IMG/VR virus record: IMGVR_UViG_3300013131_000235
Span: 1-24,826 of that record
Strand: one strand, 5' to 3'
From: a virus
DNA length: 24,826 nucleotides
Shown here: positions 22,108 through 24,826 of the stretch, one piece after another
How the letters are laid out: every line of letters starts with the position of its first letter
How positions within the stretch are numbered: the stretch's first letter is position 1
The notes under the pieces: generated by a model
Seen by the model: the letters and a program-made list of their open reading frames with translations, nothing else
Database searches by the model: none
What the model was told of the DNA's origin: nothing
Position numbers and translations under genes: made by a program

Positions 22108-23222
22108 TTACAAACACAGGCAAAGGCATATTGGCAAAATATCTAATTGGACAGGCTCCGTCGTATGCCTCATACCTTGCTAAAGGCTGCGGTGCCAAAC
22201 CTTTAGCAACAAACCAAAATTTTGGAGACTATTCTGAAAAACAATCATTAGATTTTGAAATGTTTAGAGTTCCAATTACTTCTAGAGGTTATGTAAATGA
22301 AGATGGATTAGATAAAATAGTTCTTACAGCAGAACTTCCAACAGATGAAAGATATGAGATTTCTGAAGTCGGAGTTTACTCTGCTGGAGCAAACCCATCT
22401 GCTGGAGCATATGATAGTAGAACATTATTTGCATTTACTGTAAATGAAAATTGGGAATATCATGATCAAACTTCTGCAACAGGGTTGCCAATAACTTATG
22501 AACCACTAGATGGAACAAATAATGATAATGTTATTAATCAAACATATAGTGCATTTCAAACAAACTCCGACAACAGATTATTTACAAATGCTGATAGAAT
22601 TTCAAGATATGAAAAAGCACGTTTTTATAATAATATAGTTATGTTAAGGGGAGACTCTGCAAACTTAACAATATCTGGAGACAATTTAGATATAGGAACA
22701 GGCTCAAACCACATTCACCTTCTTGGTGTGGGTCTAGACTTTAACTCTAATGCGCCAACTGATCAAATTAAACTAGCATTTAGCATTATCAATAAAGATC
22801 CAGATCCATCTATTGTTCCTGATGAAATAAGGATATTATTAGAATTTGCAGAAAGCGACACGGCTGGAAGTGGAGAGTCTGCCAGATTTGAAGTAATAAT
22901 GGAAGCAGGAGATTATAATTTTTCAACAAACAGATATCATGTAGTAACTAAACAATTACAAGAATTATACAAAACCACTGGTTTCACATGGAACAATGTC
23001 TCTATTGTAAAAATATATTCAACTGTAATTAACAATGGATCTCCATCTGAAGATTTTTATATTGGTTTGGATGCTATTAGGTTTGAAAATGTATCTACAA
23101 CAAACCCAATCTATGGAATGACTGGATATACTGTTTTAAAAAATGCAAATGCAGAAACAATTATTAAAGCAGCAAATACAAGCAATTACATAGAATTTAG
23201 ATTTGCTTTGGATGTGCAGTAA
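22104..23222 (+). CDS. Minor tail/fibre protein
   Basis: This 372-residue protein begins with NTGKGILAKYLIGQAPSYAS followed by YLAKGCGAKPL, a start I associate with minor tail proteins of actinobacterial phages (from memory, unverified). It continues with EISEVGVYSAGANPSAGAYD around residues 100-120, the pattern of Mu-type and lambdoid fibre base segments in which a strand pair precedes a variable arm. Residues 190-370 are a beta-rich, jelly-roll-like region (HIHLLGVGLDFNSNAPTDQI, then RILLEFAESD and FYIGLDAIRFENVS), which could bind carbohydrate. A good GAGGTGA site (22093-22099) precedes the ATG, and the start overlaps the previous stop. The gene ends in TAATG. The likely role is a receptor-binding or fibre-attachment protein at the tip. 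Confidence 0.6.
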   Translation: MITNTGKGILAKYLIGQAPSYASYLAKGCGAKPLATNQNFGDYSEKQSLDFEMFRVPITSRGYVNEDGLDKIVLTAELPTDERYEISEVGVYSAGANPSAGAYDSRTLFAFTVNENWEYHDQTSATGLPITYEPLDGTNNDNVINQTYSAFQTNSDNRLFTNADRISRYEKARFYNNIVMLRGDSANLTISGDNLDIGTGSNHIHLLGVGLDFNSNAPTDQIKLAFSIINKDPDPSIVPDEIRILLEFAESDTAGSGESARFEVIMEAGDYNFSTNRYHVVTKQLQELYKTTGFTWNNVSIVKIYSTVINNGSPSEDFYIGLDAIRFENVSTTNPIYGMTGYTVLKNANAETIIKAANTSNYIEFRFALDVQ

Positions 23223-23662
23223 TGCCTACACCAGATAATGGAATTAAAAAAGTTATAATTCCAAAATCTAAGTTACCTGGATTTTTTGGAGAAAACAAAA
23301 AATATGTTTTGAGATATAGGTTTATTTCTGAAGATAAAAATAGAACTTCGCATTGGTCTCCAGTATATAAAATTATTGCAGAAGATACTCCAGAAGAAAT
23401 ACTTAATAGTATTATTATAGACACAGATAATCGAGTTATTAATTTGGCATGGCAGCCACAGAGTTCGGTAGAAGAATATTTTTTGTATGTAAAGTGGAAT
23501 AGTGGAGAATGGCAGTATTATGCAAAAACATCACAAACAAATTATTCAATTGTTTATGATTTAAGTAAAACATATATAAATGTTGCAGTACAAACAAGTA
23601 CAATCCCATTAGAAAGATTTGAGAATTCTACCTTATTTGAAAACCAGGGTAGTCTGATATAA
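23222..23662 (+). CDS. Minor tail protein with fibronectin-III-like pattern (putative)
   Basis: This is a 146-residue protein. Residues 28-52 (YVLRYRFISEDKNRTSHWSP) and 72-110 (NRVINLAWQPQSSVEEYFLY, then WNSGEWQYYAKTSQTNYSI) show the alternating strand pattern with a conserved Trp that marks fibronectin type III-like or related immunoglobulin-type domains, common as accessory modules on phage tails. Such domains are thought to stick weakly to host surface sugars. No enzymatic motif is seen. The start shares a base with the previous stop and has only a weak ribosome binding site, so it depends on coupling. The stop lies inside the extended -10 promoter of the next gene. Confidence 0.55.
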   Translation: MPTPDNGIKKVIIPKSKLPGFFGENKKYVLRYRFISEDKNRTSHWSPVYKIIAEDTPEEILNSIIIDTDNRVINLAWQPQSSVEEYFLYVKWNSGEWQYYAKTSQTNYSIVYDLSKTYINVAVQTSTIPLERFENSTLFENQGSLI

Positions 23663-23663
23663 T
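23655..23663 (+). promoter_or_regulatory. Extended -10 promoter overlapping a stop codon
   Basis: TGATATAAT includes the TAA stop (23660-23662) of the preceding gene. The predicted transcript start near 23670 lies inside the AGGAGG ribosome binding site (23669-23674), and the ATG follows at 23679, so the leader would be about ten bases. Confidence 0.5.
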
Positions 23664-23678
23664 TAGACAGGAGGAATA

Positions 23679-24119
23679 ATGGCAAAAATACCATCACCAG
23701 AACCAGGACAACCGATAGATGTTTCGTATATCTCTGAAATAGTTGGGGCTATTAATGATTTATCTGTTCAGATATCCCCCGCAATTTATAAATATGTTAC
23801 AGTAGATTCTCCTGGATTGCCGTCTCAAAGTGTTAAGATATCTGAAACAAGAATAGTTGGTGGATATGTTGATGTTTTTAAAGGTAGCCAGAGCGTTGGT
23901 GGACAAAAAGATTTTTCTTATCCTCTTAAACCAGAATTTAAATATCCTCCAATAGTTACTGCAAGTCCAGTAAATATAGGCGGAACAGATGCTGGTAAAA
24001 ATATAACTGTTGTAATAAAGTCAATAACAACATCAAGGGTAGACGGGGTAGTTAATTTTAATGTAAATGGAGACGTTTCTGTTGGTGTTAATTTAATTAT
24101 CGTTGGTATACCTAATTAA
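23679..24119 (+). CDS. Short tail structural protein, hypothetical
   Basis: This is a 146-residue protein. Residues 1-35 (AKIPSPEPGQPIDVSYISEI, then NDLSVQISPAIYKY) form a short helical head with a Pro-rich lead, which I associate with small structural proteins of tailed phages. Residues 38-146 are beta-rich and hydrophilic (VKISETRIVGGYVDVFKGSQ, PPIVTASPVNIGG, VNFNVNGDVSVGVNLIIVGI), the pattern of a trimeric fibre-head or collar-like domain. It follows the other minor tail genes and has a strong AGGAGG site plus its own -10 box, so it can be expressed apart from them. The gene ends in TAATG. A specific role, such as fibre tip, is a guess. Confidence 0.55.
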   Translation: MAKIPSPEPGQPIDVSYISEIVGAINDLSVQISPAIYKYVTVDSPGLPSQSVKISETRIVGGYVDVFKGSQSVGGQKDFSYPLKPEFKYPPIVTASPVNIGGTDAGKNITVVIKSITTSRVDGVVNFNVNGDVSVGVNLIIVGIPN

Positions 24120-24310
24120 TGATCAAATGTACAAAATGTTTTCGCAAAATGTTAATAGACAGAGTTTACAATTCAATCTCACATTTAGAGATATATTGCT
24201 TGGTATGTGGATCAAGAAAGTTTTTTCATCCGCCGTCTGATTCGGAGGAAGGTCGATGGCTGTTAAAAAAGGAAACAGAACGAGCGAAGATTACAATGTC
24301 GCCCCTATAA
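24119..24310 (+). CDS. Small four-cysteine zinc-ribbon protein
   Basis: This is a 63-residue protein. Cys4 and Cys7 (KCTKC) and Cys27 and Cys30 (CLVC) form two CxxC knuckles twenty residues apart, the normal layout for one zinc-ribbon site. Between them lies a basic helix-like stretch (RKMLIDRVYNSISHLE), and afterwards a charged tail with SRKFFHPPSDSEEGRWLLK. Such proteins often bind nucleic acid or a polymerase; the target here is unknown. The ATG shares a base with the preceding stop and has no ribosome binding site, so expression should depend on translational coupling. Its last 55 bases overlap the next gene in another frame. A structural role is less likely given its size and cysteines. 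Confidence 0.65.
   Translation: MIKCTKCFRKMLIDRVYNSISHLEIYCLVCGSRKFFHPPSDSEEGRWLLKKETERAKITMSPL
24244..24250 (+). promoter_or_regulatory. Ribosome binding site inside the zinc-ribbon gene
   Basis: GGAGGAA, with core GGAGG at 24244-24248, stands seven bases before ATG 24256. It supports the long overlap of the two genes as real rather than a mis-called start. Confidence 0.7.
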
Positions 24311-24798
24311 TACCTGGAAATAAAAAGGTTTGGTTTTTAAATAAAGATCTTGTTAGAATTGTGCATTATAACAGATCTAATGGCATTATGTCAATTTATA
24401 ATATTAATAAAGATAGATTGGAAAGTTGTTTAATAAATGATTTTAAAACTAAAAGAGAACGAGCATACACGGTTGGAGAAACTGCTGATCTTGTTAATAG
24501 GCATAAAAAATATATGCCTTCATTAATGAAGCGTGGAGTTATACCATTTCCAACTGGATCACAAAAGGGTGGAGCACGAGGATGGCAAATAAGATCATAC
24601 TACTCCGAATCGCAAGTAAGAGACATTCGTGATATACTGGCTACATATCATATTGGCAGACCAAGAAAAGATAACTTAATAACAAATGATATTACTCCCA
24701 CAAAGGCTGAGTTGACACGCAGAATGGGAGATGGTATACTGACATATACGAAAACTGAAGATGGTAGATTTATACCAATTTGGTCAGAATCAATATAA
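24256..24798 (+). CDS. MerR/excisionase-like helix-turn-helix protein with AT-hook-like motif
   Basis: This is a 180-residue protein. Residues about 70-125 read as a winged helix-turn-helix of MerR or excisionase style: AYTVGETADLVNRHKKYMPS (helix, turn, helix), KRGVIPFPTG (turn into the wing), then GARGWQIRSYYSESQVRDIR (wing and next helix). Residues 133-139 (IGRPRKD) resemble an AT-hook, which would suit AT-rich DNA. The N-terminal 65 residues and the C-terminal 30 are not recognised. It could regulate late or early phage genes, or bind DNA in packaging. The start has an ideal GGAGG site inside the zinc-ribbon gene, so the two proteins are coupled and may work together. Binding sites cannot be read from this window. 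Confidence 0.65.
   Translation: MAVKKGNRTSEDYNVAPIIPGNKKVWFLNKDLVRIVHYNRSNGIMSIYNINKDRLESCLINDFKTKRERAYTVGETADLVNRHKKYMPSLMKRGVIPFPTGSQKGGARGWQIRSYYSESQVRDIRDILATYHIGRPRKDNLITNDITPTKAELTRRMGDGILTYTKTEDGRFIPIWSESI
24732..24740 (+). promoter_or_regulatory. Possible extended -10 promoter for the next gene
   Basis: TGGTATACT lies near the end of the helix-turn-helix gene, about 80 bases before the next possible start. It matches the other extended -10 boxes at all but one base (C for A). Confidence 0.3.
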
Positions 24799-24812
24799 CA
24801 GAAGGGCATGAA

Positions 24813-24826
24813 ATGGAAGAAACAAA
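24813..24826 (+). CDS. Start of a further gene (partial)
   Basis: ATG at 24813 (Met-Glu-Glu-Thr) has GAAGGG at 24801-24806 at a workable distance; the ATG at 24808 would be too close to it. Only four complete codons are visible, so nothing can be said about the product. Confidence 0.3.

Noticed and set aside
1-24826. CRISPR arrays, tRNA genes, insertion sequences, integrase or attachment sites
   Set aside because: No regularly spaced repeats, cloverleaf-like segments, terminal inverted repeats or transposase/integrase motifs were seen; the only clear tandem repeats are inside the tape measure coding frame.

Overview
The window is one strand-coherent stretch of a tailed-phage (siphovirus-type) late region. 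Every supportable gene reads left to right, spacing is tight, and the order is the classical head-then-tail order. The DNA is AT-rich. A host among the actinobacteria, perhaps a low-GC aquatic lineage, is suggested by the style of the tail-chaperone and minor-tail proteins as I remember them, and by a promoter that ends exactly where a leaderless start would be expected. This host call is an inference from family resemblance and is not proven by the sequence.

Layout. Positions 1-375 hold the C-terminal end of a coiled-coil protein, probably a capsid maturation protease/scaffold. At 399-1541 is an HK97-fold major capsid protein, closed by a strong terminator hairpin. From 1638 to 4744 come an acidic hypothetical head protein and a head-tail joining set (connector, stopper, gp10-like, tail terminator). 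At 4813-5430 is the major tail protein, with hairpins on both sides. At 5501-6190 and 6234-6560 are two paralogous tail assembly chaperones, one long and one short. From 6584 to 16417 runs a 3277-residue tape measure protein. From 16417 to 24119 come the tail tip and fibre proteins: distal-tail-like, a 1514-residue hub with a lectin-like insert, and four smaller minor tail proteins. The window ends with a four-cysteine zinc ribbon (24119-24310), an overlapping MerR-like helix-turn-helix protein (24256-24798), and the first bases of another gene.

How it works together. The capsid and major tail genes are separated from their neighbours by hairpins followed by extended -10 promoters, and they use CGT-type arginine codons, whereas the distal-tail gene I counted uses mostly AGA. 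This fits a need for many copies of these two shell proteins. The chaperones would coat the tape measure while the major tail protein polymerises around it. The distal-tail, hub and fibre proteins would build the tip.

The most unusual points are four. First, a protein-kinase-like signature lies inside the tape measure (about residues 806-935). Second, the tail chaperones are encoded as a long gene and a short paralogue, each with its own similar promoter, rather than by the usual single frameshifted gene. Third, an A7 slippery run sits at the domain junction of the long chaperone, where a -1 slip would yield a second short form. Fourth, the tape measure carries two copies of a motif that normally occurs once near the C-terminus. 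No tRNA, rRNA, CRISPR array, insertion sequence or integrase was seen, and there is no gene-free stretch longer than about 100 bases.
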